Notes: a model not told the origin generated them from the sequence alone. A stretch of DNA of 64,000 nucleotides from Streptomyces marispadix (GCF_022524345.1 NZ_JAKWJU010000002.1:5818001-5882000), one strand, 5' to 3'; shown: positions 53,368 through 62,806, counted from the stretch's first letter. A program made the numbers and translations.

Positions 53368-54729
53368 ATGCGCATCCGCAGCCGCCAAAGGACACGCGCA
53401 GTCATAGGCGTCGCCACGGCCAACGTGCTGCTGGCCGCCTGCGCCGGCGCCGGAAGCCTCGCCACCGGCGGCGACACCATCAACGTACTGATGGTGAACA
53501 ACCCGCAGATGGTCGAGTTGCAGAAGCTCACCGCCAAGCACTTCACGAAGAAGACCGGCATCAAGGTCCGCTTCACGACGCTGCCGGAGAACGACGTCCG
53601 CGACAAGATCGGGCAGGACTTCGCCAATCAGGCAGGCCAGTACGACGTGGCCACCATCAGCAACTACGAGGCGCCGATCTACGCCAAGAACGAGTGGCTC
53701 AAGCCCCTCGACGGCTATCTGAAGAAGGACAGGGACTTCGACCAGAAGGACATCCTTCCCCCCATCCGCGAGTCCCTGAAGGGCGAGGACGGCAAGACCT
53801 ACGCCGAGCCGTTCTACGGGGAGTCCTCCTTCCTGATGTACCGCAAGGACATCTTCGAGAAGAAGGGTCTGGAGATGCCGGAGAGGCCGACCTGGCCGCA
53901 GGTCGCGAAGCTCGCGGCGAAGGCCGACGGCGCGGAGAAGGGCATGAGCGGGATCTGCCTGCGCGGGCTGCCCGGATGGGGCGAGGTGATCGCCCCGCTC
54001 ACCACCGTCGTCAACACCTTCGGCGGCACCTGGTTCGACAAGGACTACAAGGCGAAGCTGACCGATCCCGCCTTCGTCAAGGCCACGAAGTTCTATGTCG
54101 ATCTGGTGCGCAAGCACGGCGAGTCGGGCGCCACCCAGTCCGGTTTCGCCGAGTGCCTCAACAACGTGACCCAGGGCAAGTCCGCCATGTGGTACGACGC
54201 GACCTCCGCAGCCGGGTCCCTCGAAGCGGAGAAGTCCCCCGTCAAGGGAAAGATCGGCTACGTTCCCGCCCCGACGGTGAAGACCGACTCCTCCGGCTGG
54301 CTCTACAGCTGGGCGTGGGGCCTCCAGAAGGCCTCCCGCAACCAGGACAAGGCGTGGAAGTTCATCAAGTGGGCCTCCAGCAAGGAGTACGAGCGGCTCG
54401 TCGGCAAGGAGTTCGGCTGGGCCAACGTGCCCGCGGGCAAGCGCAGTTCGACGTATGAGATCCCCGAGTACCGCAAGACCGCGGGAGCCTTCGGCGACAC
54501 CACCCGCAAGGCCATCGCCGAGGCCGACCCGCGTGACCCGGGCGTGCAGAAGCGGCCCACCATCGGCATCCAGTTCGTGGACATCCCCGAGTTCTCCGAC
54601 CTCGGCACCAAGGTCTCCCAGGAACTCAGCGCGGCCATCGCCGGACGCCAGTCCGTCGAGACGGCCCTGAAGAAGTCGCAGCAGCTTGCCGCAGAGATCT
54701 CCGAGGAGTACGAGGGACGAGGGCGATGA
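53368..54729 (+). CDS. ABC transporter sugar/polyol-binding lipoprotein
   Basis: 453 residues. Lipoprotein signal with lipobox LLAAC (Cys25). The mature protein is a family-1 extracellular binding protein (MVELQKLTAKHFTKKTGIKV, YDVATISNYEAPIYAKNEWL, GKSAMWYDATSAAGSLEAEK), close to mannitol/sorbitol-binding types. It hands the substrate to the two permeases encoded next. ATG at 53368 with AGGAG 8 nt upstream. The stop overlaps the permease start (ATGA). No ATPase gene follows, as usual for streptomycete sugar importers that share MsiK. Confidence 0.92.
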   Translation: MRIRSRQRTRAVIGVATANVLLAACAGAGSLATGGDTINVLMVNNPQMVELQKLTAKHFTKKTGIKVRFTTLPENDVRDKIGQDFANQAGQYDVATISNYEAPIYAKNEWLKPLDGYLKKDRDFDQKDILPPIRESLKGEDGKTYAEPFYGESSFLMYRKDIFEKKGLEMPERPTWPQVAKLAAKADGAEKGMSGICLRGLPGWGEVIAPLTTVVNTFGGTWFDKDYKAKLTDPAFVKATKFYVDLVRKHGESGATQSGFAECLNNVTQGKSAMWYDATSAAGSLEAEKSPVKGKIGYVPAPTVKTDSSGWLYSWAWGLQKASRNQDKAWKFIKWASSKEYERLVGKEFGWANVPAGKRSSTYEIPEYRKTAGAFGDTTRKAIAEADPRDPGVQKRPTIGIQFVDIPEFSDLGTKVSQELSAAIAGRQSVETALKKSQQLAAEISEEYEGRGR

Positions 54730-55702
54730 CCGACACGACGACCACCCCGACCGCACCGTCCGGCACGCCCGCCGCGGCGGTGGCGCACACGACACCGCAC
54801 CGCGGGCCGCCGCGCCGCCCGCCGGGCTGCGTGCCTGGGTCACCCGCGCACCGCTGCTGCCCGCGCTGGTCTTCCTGATCATCGTGACCCAGCTTCCGAT
54901 GGTGGCGACGCTGGTGATCTCCGTCTTCGACTGGAACGCGCTCTACCCGGAGGCGCGTTCGTTCGCCGGGCTCGCCAACTACGCGGAGGTGCTGGGCGAT
55001 CCGGAGCTGCGCAAGTCGGTGTTCACCACCATCCTCCTCACCGTCACCGTCGTACTCACCAGCCTGGTGCTGGGCATGCTCCTCGCGCTGCTGCTCGACC
55101 GCCGCTTCAAGGGGCGCGGAGCGGTACGCACGATGCTCATCGCCCCGTTCCTGCTGGTGCCGGTGGCCGCGGCGCTGCTGTGGAAGCACGTGCTCTACAA
55201 CCCCGAGTACGGCCTCTTCAACGGCGTACTGCACTGGATACTCGGCGACGGCGCGACGCAGCCCGACTGGGTCGCGGAGATGCCGCTCGGCGCGGTCGAG
55301 GCGTCGCTGGTGTGGCAGTGGACACCGTTCATGATGCTGATCCTGCTCGCCGGGCTACAGAGCCGCCCCATGGACGCCGTCGAGGCCGCCTGGATCGACG
55401 GGGCGGGCGCCTGGCAGGTGTTCCGCTACATCACGCTGCCGCATCTGCGCCGCTACCTCGAACTCGGCGCCCTGCTCGGCACCGTCTACATCGTGCAGAA
55501 CTTCGACGCCGTCTTCACCATCACCTCCGGCGGCCTCGGCACCGCCAACCTGCCGTACACGATCTACCAGACCTTCTACCAGGGCCACGAGTACGGGCTG
55601 GCCTCCGCCGCAGGCGTGCTGGTCGTGATCGGCTCCATCATCATCGCCACCCTCGCGCTGCGGGTGGTCTCGTCCCTCTTCCGTGAGGAGGCCCGGTCAT
55701 GA
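54726..55702 (+). CDS. ABC sugar transporter permease 1, apparent frameshift near its N-terminus
   Basis: The body (from about 54810) is a clear MalF-type permease in one frame: LRAWVTRAPLLPALVFLIIV (TM1), NWNALYPEARSFAG-type loop, six helices and the ATPase-contact motif VEAAWIDGAGAWQVFRYITL. That frame has no start codon after 54686. The start coupled to the binding-protein stop, ATG 54726, lies in another frame whose peptide (MTDTTTTPTAPSGTPAAAVA) looks like a normal permease leader. One base seems to be missing between about 54740 and 54810. If real, the transporter is broken; if a sequence error, the product is about 325 residues. Confidence 0.85.
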
Positions 55703-56583
55703 GCGCCGCGACGCGAACCGCTCCCGCCGCAACCAAAGCCCCCGACACCGCGCCGAGGAAGGTCCGCCGCAGGAACGCCGGACTGGGCCTGGTCGCCTGG
55801 CTCGTGGGTATCGTCTTCGTACTGCCGGTGCTGTGGATGGCGCTGACGTCGCTGCACTCCGAGGCGGACGCCGCCACCAATCCGCCGTCGCTGGCCGCGC
55901 CGCTGACGCTGGACGGGTACCGGGAGTTCTTCGGCGCCGGCGGAGGCCCCAGCCCCTGGTTCTCGCTGGCCAACTCCATGACGGCGTCCGTCGTTTCGAC
56001 GCTGTTCGTGCTGCTGCTGGCGCTGCCCGCCGCGTACGCGCTGTCGATCCGGCCGGTGAAGAAGTGGACCGACGTGCTGTTCTTCTTCCTCTCGACGAAG
56101 ATGCTGCCGGTCGTCGCGGGCCTGCTGCCGATCTACCTGTTCGCCAAGAGCTCCGGCACGCTGGACAACATCTGGCTGCTCGTCGTCCTGTACACGTCGA
56201 TGAACCTGCCGATCGCCGTGTGGATGATGCAGTCCTTCCTGGCCGAGGTGCCCGCGGCGCTGATCGAGGCCGCGCAGATCGACGGCGCACGGCTGCCGGT
56301 GATCCTCACCCGCGTCGTCGCTCCCATCGCGATGCCCGGCATCGCCGCGACCTCCCTGATCTGCTTCATCTTCAGCTGGAACGAGATGCTCTTCGCCCGG
56401 GTCCTCACCGGCGTCATCGCGCAGACCGCGCCCGTCTTCCTGACGGGATTCATCACCAGCCAGGGCCTGTTCCTTGCGAAGGTGTGCGCGGCGTCGCTCG
56501 TGATCTCCCTGCCGGTGCTCGCGGCGGGGTTCGCCGCCCAGGACAAGCTGGTCCAGGGCCTGTCTCTAGGAGCCGTGAAATGA
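55699..56583 (+). CDS. ABC sugar transporter permease 2
   Basis: 294 residues, MalG-type permease with six helices. A basic leader (PRKVRRRNAGLGLVAWLVGI) enters TM1; the EAA loop reads ALIEAAQIDGARLPVILTRV followed by VAPIAMPGIAATSLICF. It pairs with permease 1 to form the import channel. ATG at 55699 overlaps the permease 1 stop by 4 bp, and its own stop overlaps the dehydrogenase start. Confidence 0.93.
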   Translation: MSAATRTAPAATKAPDTAPRKVRRRNAGLGLVAWLVGIVFVLPVLWMALTSLHSEADAATNPPSLAAPLTLDGYREFFGAGGGPSPWFSLANSMTASVVSTLFVLLLALPAAYALSIRPVKKWTDVLFFFLSTKMLPVVAGLLPIYLFAKSSGTLDNIWLLVVLYTSMNLPIAVWMMQSFLAEVPAALIEAAQIDGARLPVILTRVVAPIAMPGIAATSLICFIFSWNEMLFARVLTGVIAQTAPVFLTGFITSQGLFLAKVCAASLVISLPVLAAGFAAQDKLVQGLSLGAVK

Positions 56584-57569
56584 GGGCAGCTCTCGTCGAG
56601 TCCGTGGGCAAGGTCGGACTCACCACCGTTCCCGATCCGGCGCCCGGGCCCCGCCAGGTCGTCGTCGAGGTGGCGGCGTGCGGGCTGTGCGGCACCGATC
56701 TGCACATCAGGCAGGGCGAGTTCGCACCGTCGCTGCCGCTCGTTCCGGGCCATGAGTTCGCCGGCGAGGTCGTCGGCGTCGGCCGCGAGGTGACGGAACT
56801 CGCCGTCGGCGACCGCGTCGCCGTCGACCCGTCGCTGTACTGCTACGAGTGCCGCTACTGCCGTACGGGCCACAACAACCTCTGCGAGCGGTGGGCGGCG
56901 ATCGGCGTCACCACGGCGGGCGGCGCCGCCGAGTACGCCGTCGCCCCCGTGGCCAACTGCGTCAAGCTGCCCGAGCACGTACGCACCCAGGACGCGGCGC
57001 TCATCGAGCCGCTGTCCTGCGCCGTACGCGGCTACGACGTGCTCGACAGCCGGCTCGGCGCCCACGTGCTGATCTACGGCTCGGGAACCATGGGCCTGAT
57101 GATGCTGGAACTGGCGAAGCGGACCGGCGCCGCCAGCGTCGACGTGCTCGACCTCAATGCCGAACGGCTCGCGACCGCACGGAAGTTGGGCTGCTCGGCC
57201 GCCGCGGCGACGGCCGACGAACTCGACCGGCCCCAGGGCTGGGACCTCGTCGTCGACGCGACCGGCAACGCCAACGCCATCCAGGACGGGCTGGGGCGCG
57301 TCGCCAAGGCCGGGACGTTCCTCCAGTTCGGCGTCTCCGACTACGCCACGACCGCGACCATCGAGCCGTACAAGATCTACAACCAGGAGATCACCATCAC
57401 CGGTTCGATGGCCGTGCTGCACAGCTACGAGCGTGCCGCCGAACTCTTCGCGGGCGGCGTGCTCGACCCGGACGTCTTCATCTCCGACCGGCTGCCGCTG
57501 GACGACTACCCGGAGGCGCTGGACCGCTTCGCGGCGGGCAAGGGGCGGAAGATCGTCGTCGTGCCGTAA
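56580..57569 (+). CDS. Zinc-dependent polyol/alcohol dehydrogenase
   Basis: 329 residues, medium-chain dehydrogenase. Catalytic zinc site CGLCGTDLHI and GHEFAGEVVG, structural zinc cysteines in CYECRYCRTGHNNLC, NAD motif YGSGTMGLMMLELAKRTGA followed by DLNAERLATARKLG. The type matches sorbitol or other polyol dehydrogenases. Co-translated with the transporter (ATGA overlap), so it oxidises the imported polyol to a ketose. A strong hairpin follows. Confidence 0.92.
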   Translation: MRAALVESVGKVGLTTVPDPAPGPRQVVVEVAACGLCGTDLHIRQGEFAPSLPLVPGHEFAGEVVGVGREVTELAVGDRVAVDPSLYCYECRYCRTGHNNLCERWAAIGVTTAGGAAEYAVAPVANCVKLPEHVRTQDAALIEPLSCAVRGYDVLDSRLGAHVLIYGSGTMGLMMLELAKRTGAASVDVLDLNAERLATARKLGCSAAAATADELDRPQGWDLVVDATGNANAIQDGLGRVAKAGTFLQFGVSDYATTATIEPYKIYNQEITITGSMAVLHSYERAAELFAGGVLDPDVFISDRLPLDDYPEALDRFAAGKGRKIVVVP

Positions 57570-57883
57570 CGCGCGCCCGGCACCGGTACTGGCACCGGCG
57601 CCCCCGGCAACTGGCACCCGGCCGTGAACTCGCCTCGTACGGGCGGAAGTTCACGGCCGGACGCGTGTTCGGTCGGTGACGGCGAGGGGCGAGGGGCGAG
57701 GGGCGAGGGGCGTGCGAGCAGCGGCGAGGATCTTCGGTTTCCGTACGGAACCACAGCCCGGGACGTGCTCGTCCTTGACCGGACAAGTGCGTGACGCCCC
57801 GCAGGCGTTGCCGTACCGAAGTGCCGTACCGAAGTCCCGAAGCCTTTCCGCAGGCTCTGACCAAGCCCTGATGGAGCCCCCTT
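57570..57883. other. Intergenic region between polyol operon and FG-GAP gene
   Basis: No gene. It contains the terminator above, four tandem 7-bp GCGAGGG units at 57682-57709, and a duplicated TGCCGTACCGAAG (starting at 57809 and 57822). The promoter of the FG-GAP gene should be near the latter. Confidence 0.5.
57618..57660 (+). terminator. Terminator of the polyol operon
   Basis: CCGGCCGTGAACT and its perfect complement (57618-57630, 57648-57660) enclose a second small stem (CGCC/GGCG), 49 bp after the dehydrogenase stop. Confidence 0.85.
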
Positions 57884-59494
57884 TTGAACCTCGGCGCCCT
57901 CCCACGCGACCGCACCGTCCGCATCGTCTCCGTCGCCGCCGTGACCCTCGTCGTCTCCCTGCTCCTCTATACGGCCTACGCCGTGACGTCCGTCCCGCAC
58001 CGCGCGGCCAAGGAGTGCCGGACCACGGAAGCCCGATCGGACGGGGGACCGAAGTCCGGGCACGGCGAGAAGACCTCCGGGCACGACGACCGTCGGCAGA
58101 GCCGCACTTCGGCGGTGGGCGCACCCGACGGACCCGACGGAATGGCCTCCGCCCAGGCCGACTTCGACGGCGACGGACACACCGACCTGGCTGCCGCCGG
58201 ACCGGGCGGCGACCTGCACGGCAAGCGCCTCGCCGGGCATGTGGCCGTCACCTACGGCTCCCGCGGCGACGAACGTTCCGTGCGCTGCCAGTTGATCACC
58301 CAGGACGACGACGGAGTGCCGGGCGAGATCGAAGAGGAGGCCGCCTTCGGCGCGGAGGCCCACGCCCGCGACTTCGACGGCGACGGCTACACCGACCTCG
58401 CCGTGACCACCGCCGAGGAGGTCGACGGCAGCGCCGTGATCATCCTGTGGGGCTCCGCCGGGGGCCTGCGCGGCGGCACGGCCGTCGACGGCGCTTCCTC
58501 CGGCTCGTATGAAACCCCCCTCGCGGCAGGCGACTTCGACGGCGACGGCCATGCCGACCTGGCCCTGAACCCGGGTTCGGACGACGGTCTGCTCAAGGGT
58601 CCCTTCGACCGGGACGGCGACCCGGCCGCCACCGACGCGATCCCCGCCCCGGAGCTTCCCGACGACCCCACGGGCAGCCTCCGCGTCGCCGACCTGGTCT
58701 CAGGCGACGTCGACGGCGACGGCCGGAGCGACCTGCTGACCTTCCACACAGACGACGACGGTGAGTCGGACTGGTCCGAACTCACCTGGCGCGGCAACTA
58801 CTACAGGGGCGGCAAGGACGGTTTCGGCAAGCCCGACAGCTCACGGGTGCCCGACGGCGAGACCGCCGTCGTCGGCGACGTGAACGAGGACGGACACGGA
58901 GACCTGATCGTCTCCCCGCGCGGCGAGGACGTCGGCAGGGGCGCGGTCGAGGTCGCCTACGGCACGAAGGACGGCCCCGGACGCCGTACGGAGACCATCG
59001 ACGCGGACACCCCGGGCGTGCCCGGCGACGGCGAAGACCTCAACGACAGCGACGTGTTCACCACGCTGGACGCCGGGGACGTCGACGGCGACGGATACGC
59101 CGACGTCGTCGCCGGAGCACCCCGAAGCCGCAAGGGCGACGCGGAGAACAGCGCGGGCACCGTCCTCTTCCTCCGCGGAGGCGACGACGGTCTCACGGGC
59201 GAGGGCGCACGCCTCCTCGACGAGTCGGATGTGAAGGCGAAGCCCGAGAGGCAGGACCGGTTCGGCGAAGGGGTACGCCTCACCGATGTCGACGGCGACC
59301 GCAAGGCCGACCTGGCGGTGGGCGCCCCCTGGGAGGGCAGCGCCCCGGCCGGCGGCCGTTTCAAGGGCGCGGCCTGGCTGGTGCCCGGCGGCGGCGACGG
59401 CCCTGACACGGGCGCCGCCGCCCTCTTCGGCCCCGCCGACTTCGGACTGTCGGACGAGGACTCACCCACGTTCGGGGAGTCCTACGCGAAGTAG
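57884..59494 (+). CDS. Membrane-anchored FG-GAP/VCBS beta-propeller protein
   Basis: 536 residues. TTG at 57884 with TGGAG 7 nt upstream. Signal anchor: IVSVAAVTLVVSLLLYTAYA near residue 15-34. Seven calcium-loop motifs follow, evenly spaced: DFDGDGHTD, DFDGDGYTD, DFDGDGHAD, DVDGDGRSD, DVNEDGHGD, DVDGDGYAD, DVDGDRKAD, which is what a seven-bladed integrin-alpha-like propeller needs. It is probably displayed outside the cell and stabilised by calcium; the ligand is unknown. Confidence 0.88.
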   Translation: MNLGALPRDRTVRIVSVAAVTLVVSLLLYTAYAVTSVPHRAAKECRTTEARSDGGPKSGHGEKTSGHDDRRQSRTSAVGAPDGPDGMASAQADFDGDGHTDLAAAGPGGDLHGKRLAGHVAVTYGSRGDERSVRCQLITQDDDGVPGEIEEEAAFGAEAHARDFDGDGYTDLAVTTAEEVDGSAVIILWGSAGGLRGGTAVDGASSGSYETPLAAGDFDGDGHADLALNPGSDDGLLKGPFDRDGDPAATDAIPAPELPDDPTGSLRVADLVSGDVDGDGRSDLLTFHTDDDGESDWSELTWRGNYYRGGKDGFGKPDSSRVPDGETAVVGDVNEDGHGDLIVSPRGEDVGRGAVEVAYGTKDGPGRRTETIDADTPGVPGDGEDLNDSDVFTTLDAGDVDGDGYADVVAGAPRSRKGDAENSAGTVLFLRGGDDGLTGEGARLLDESDVKAKPERQDRFGEGVRLTDVDGDRKADLAVGAPWEGSAPAGGRFKGAAWLVPGGGDGPDTGAAALFGPADFGLSDEDSPTFGESYAK

Positions 59495-59595
59495 CCGCCC
59501 ACGCAAGGGAGTCGGCCAAGGCAGTCGGCCAAGGCTGGGCCGGACCCCACCGGGAGCCCGGCGAGGGTCCGGGTGGGCGGGGCCCGGTGCAAGGA

Positions 59596-59621
59596 CCCGG
59601 GGTGCCCGCGGGCGCCCCGGG
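59596..59621. terminator. Bidirectional hairpin between convergent genes
   Basis: CCCGGGGTGC and GCGCCCCGGG pair over 10 bp (one T-G wobble) with a 6-nt loop, between the FG-GAP stop (59494) and the VOC gene stop (59626). Confidence 0.65.
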
Positions 59622-59625
59622 GGCT

Positions 59626-59982
59626 CTAGCTGCCCGACTCCTGCCGGTCGACGTACTCGAAGACGCTGCCGTCAGGGTGGCGGGCGATGACGCTGCGCCC
59701 GATCGGGGTCTCCTTGGGGCCCGCGACGATCTGGGCGCCGACCGCCTCCAGATCGGCGACCGCCTCGGCCACGTCCTTCACCGCGAGCGTCGCCGCGATC
59801 TTGCGCAGGATCTCCAGATGCTCCGAGGGGCCGCTCATCAAGAAGAAGGGCCCCACGGCCGCGACCGCGACCGGCCCTTGCGTGAATCGCACCGCCTCGG
59901 TGCTCGCCAGCCTCTCGTACGCCGGAACCGCGGCATCCAGATCGTCGACGCAGACGCGCAGTGAAGTCCCCAGAATGTCCAT
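59626..59982 (-). CDS. VOC (glyoxalase/bleomycin-resistance fold) protein
   Basis: 118 residues, one VOC module pair: SLRVCVDDLDAAVPAYERLA at the start, VGPFFLMSGPSEHLEILRKI in the middle and the C-terminal GRSVIARHPDGSVFEYVDRQ. Only some of the expected metal ligands are present (Glu in FEYVD). Members are metal-dependent lyases, dioxygenases or drug-binding proteins; function unknown. It starts 33 bp after the methyltransferase stop and is likely cotranscribed. Confidence 0.85.
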   Translation of the reverse strand: MDILGTSLRVCVDDLDAAVPAYERLASTEAVRFTQGPVAVAAVGPFFLMSGPSEHLEILRKIAATLAVKDVAEAVADLEAVGAQIVAGPKETPIGRSVIARHPDGSVFEYVDRQESGS

Positions 59983-60015
59983 GCGCAGCAGCCTAGTTGG
60001 GCGTCTCGGCGCACG

Positions 60016-60891
60016 TCAGGCCCGGCACAGGATCTCCCCGTGAGGCACCGCGAACCAGCCGTCGGCGTCCGCGCCCCACTCCCGCCACGCCTCCGCCGCC
60101 TCGCGCAGATGCTCCCTCGTGGCGTGCCCGCCCTCCACGGCGGACGTCGCGAAGGAGGACGCGAGGGTGCGTTCCGCCCATGACTCGCTCCACCACGCAC
60201 GGTCCTCGGCGGTGGCGAAGCACCACACCGACGACGAGGCGGTCACCTCCCGCAGCCCCGACTGCCTTGCCCAGGCGTGCAGTCGGCGACCGGCGTCTGG
60301 CTCGCCGCCGTTGGCGCGCGCCACCCGCCGGTACAGCTCCTGCCAGTGAGCGAGCCCTTCGACCAGCGGGAACCAGAACATCGCGCCGTAGTCGGCGTCC
60401 CGTGCCGCGACGATGCCGCCCGGAGCGCACACCCGCCGCATCTCCTGCAGCGCCCGCACCGGATCGCCCACGTGTTGCAGCACCTGATGCGCGTGCACCA
60501 CGTCGAAGGTGTCGTCGGGGTGGCCGAGCGCATGTACGTCGCCCGTCTCGAACTCGACGTTCTCCAGACCGCGCCGGGCGGCCGTCTCCCGCGCCCGCTC
60601 CAGCACGCCAGGCGCGTGGTCGACGACGGTGACGGAACCCTGCGGCACGAGCGCCGCCAGGTCCGCGGTGATGGTGCCCGGACCGCAGCCGATGTCCAGC
60701 ACCCTTGCGTCGGGCTTCAGTTGCTCCAGGAGATAACCGGCCGAGTTGGCCGCCGTGCGCCACGTGTGCGAGCGGAGCACCGCCTCGTGGTGGCCGTGCG
60801 TATAGATGGCGGTCTCCGCACCGGTCTCCGCCCCGGCCCCATCGGTCTCTTCGGCCCCTTCGGTCTCTTCGGTCTCTTCACGCTCCGCCAT
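60016..60891 (-). CDS. Class I SAM-dependent methyltransferase
   Basis: 291 residues. After an acidic leader of about 28 residues (EETEETEGAEETDGAG), motif I is VLDIGCGPGTITADLAALVP near 64-83, then VTVVDHAPGVLERARE, the acidic-loop VEFETGDVHALGHPDDTFDV and the post-motif VLQHVGDPVRALQEMRRV. It resembles UbiE/arsenite-type small-molecule methyltransferases; the substrate is unknown. ATG at 60891 has no ribosome site. The VOC gene follows. Confidence 0.88.
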   Translation of the reverse strand: MAEREETEETEGAEETDGAGAETGAETAIYTHGHHEAVLRSHTWRTAANSAGYLLEQLKPDARVLDIGCGPGTITADLAALVPQGSVTVVDHAPGVLERARETAARRGLENVEFETGDVHALGHPDDTFDVVHAHQVLQHVGDPVRALQEMRRVCAPGGIVAARDADYGAMFWFPLVEGLAHWQELYRRVARANGGEPDAGRRLHAWARQSGLREVTASSSVWCFATAEDRAWWSESWAERTLASSFATSAVEGGHATREHLREAAEAWREWGADADGWFAVPHGEILCRA

Positions 60892-61048
60892 GGCCGCAGG
60901 CTATGCCGCGCCGCCTCCGGGGACGACCGCGGACCGCCATACGGACACCGGCTGCCGGGCGGACACCGGCTGTGGGAACGGCGGCCCGGCACGTGGGCAC
61001 CGGCGCCCCCGCATGCCGACACCGGCGTCCCAGCGGCAGCGCCCGCCC

Positions 61049-62806
61049 TCATACGTCGAGCGGCCGGTACACCGTCAGCGCCTCGTGCTGCTTGTCGAGC
61101 AGCAACCTCCCCGGCGCCCTTGCCACTTCGCCGTCGTAGGTGAGGTGGGTGCCCGGCGGGATGTCGCTGATCATCAGCCGCCGCAGCCGCGCCGTGCTGT
61201 GCAGCGGCGAGCGGTCCACCGCGCTGGTGAGGGCCGCTATGAACAACCGCGTACGCGCCCATCGGCCCGCCTTGACGATGCGTACGTCGAGCATCCCGTC
61301 GGCGAGGTCGTGGCGCCGTACGGGGGCCATGCCCACGCGGTAGGCGCAGTTGCCCGCGAAGAGCAGCCACAGCGCACGCTCCTTGCCGCCGAGTCCGGCC
61401 TCCACCGGCCCGCTCGTACGCAGCACACGCAGCGCCGCCAGCACACCCGCGGGCCATGGGCCGATGCGATGGGCCCAGCGCTCGCGGATGCGCACCAGTT
61501 CCGGATACGCGCCGAGGCTGAAGGTGTTGAGGAAGTAGCCCGGCTCCTGCTCCTGCCCCCGCTCAGGAAGCCTCCCGCCTGGCTCCGGCTGCGGTGTGAA
61601 CCGGCCGAGGTCCACGGCGACCGCCTGTCCCGTCTGCACGGCACGGCAGGTGTCCGCGAACTCCTCGATGCCGAGGTCGAAGGCGAAGTGGTTGTGCGTG
61701 CCGCCCGGCAGCACCGCCAGCGGCACGCCCGCCCGTACGGCGCGGGCCGCGGCGGCGTTGACGGTGCCGTCGCCGCCGCAGACGCCGAGCGCACCGCCCA
61801 ACTCCGCGGCGCGCTGGGCGGCTTCGGTGAGCGCGCCGGGCAGCCCCCCGGACTTCGGGTCGCACGTGACGATCTCCGCCTTGGGCAGCATGTTCCGTAC
61901 GACGCTCAGCGCCGCGGGCTCCTCGGCGGCCTGGGCGGCTCCGGCGGCCTCGGCGGCCTCGGCGGGCTTCACGAGGTCGGCGCGCACCGCACCCGTACCG
62001 GGGCCGAAGTCGTCCATCCGCGATCCCGACGAGGAGTTGGCGACCAGCACCAGCCCCGAACCCTCCGGCATCGCGGGTGCGTCCGCCAACGGACGCCCTG
62101 GCGAAGGCAGTTGGGAACGCGTCGGGGCCACGCCCCGTACCGCGAACGCGGACCCCACGCCCAGGGCCGCCCCCACGAGCACGTCGCTGGGGTAGTGGAC
62201 GCCCGTATAGACACGTGAGAAGGCCACCGCCGCCGCGATCGGGGCGACGGCCGCGCCCCAGCGCGGCGACTCCAGAGCCACACCCGTGACGAACGCGGCG
62301 GCCGACGCCGCGTGCCCCGAGGGGAAGGACGTGGTCACCGGCTGGCGGTTCAACTGCCGTATCAGCGGCACCGCGTCGAGCAGCGGACGATCCCGCCGCA
62401 CCGAGCGCTTGCCCAGGGTGTTGACCGTGGCCGAGGCGACCGCCAGCGAGGCGAGCCCCCGCGCGGCGCATCTGCGGGCCCGCGGGGTGTTCGACAGCGC
62501 GATGGCGCCCGCCACCGCGAACCACAGCCGCCCCTGGTTGGCGCTGCGGCTCAGTCCAGGCAGCACCCGCTCGGGGCCGGGCCAGTCACGCCGCGCCACG
62601 ATCTCGAAGACCCGCCGGTCGGCCGCCGACCACGCCCGCGACGCGGGCCAGTCACGCCACGACCTGGTGCCGGACGGAGGCGAAGAGGCCGTCGCCGCCC
62701 GCGTACGGCCGTGAGCTGACGCGCCCTTGAGGTCGCGGAGGCCCTGAGGACGTGAACGGCTGAGACTGCGCAGACCGCGCCCCACTCGGTCGGTGAAGGT
62801 CGACAT
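61049..62806 (-). CDS. PAP2 phosphatase - diacylglycerol kinase fusion protein
   Basis: 585 residues. The N-terminal half is a membrane PAP2 phosphatase with all three motifs: KRSVRRDRP (from residue 133), FPSGHAASAAAFV and SRVYTGVHYPSD. The C-terminal half is a DAG-kinase catalytic domain: GVCGGDGTVNAAAARAV near 345 and LAVLPGGTHNHFAFDLG, ending TYDGEVARAPGRLLL. The kinase makes phosphatidic-acid-type lipids and the phosphatase removes phosphate from lipids, so one chain holds opposing or sequential activities. ATG at 62806 is in the basic leader. Confidence 0.92.
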   Translation of the reverse strand: MSTFTDRVGRGLRSLSRSRPQGLRDLKGASAHGRTRAATASSPPSGTRSWRDWPASRAWSAADRRVFEIVARRDWPGPERVLPGLSRSANQGRLWFAVAGAIALSNTPRARRCAARGLASLAVASATVNTLGKRSVRRDRPLLDAVPLIRQLNRQPVTTSFPSGHAASAAAFVTGVALESPRWGAAVAPIAAAVAFSRVYTGVHYPSDVLVGAALGVGSAFAVRGVAPTRSQLPSPGRPLADAPAMPEGSGLVLVANSSSGSRMDDFGPGTGAVRADLVKPAEAAEAAGAAQAAEEPAALSVVRNMLPKAEIVTCDPKSGGLPGALTEAAQRAAELGGALGVCGGDGTVNAAAARAVRAGVPLAVLPGGTHNHFAFDLGIEEFADTCRAVQTGQAVAVDLGRFTPQPEPGGRLPERGQEQEPGYFLNTFSLGAYPELVRIRERWAHRIGPWPAGVLAALRVLRTSGPVEAGLGGKERALWLLFAGNCAYRVGMAPVRRHDLADGMLDVRIVKAGRWARTRLFIAALTSAVDRSPLHSTARLRRLMISDIPPGTHLTYDGEVARAPGRLLLDKQHEALTVYRPLDV

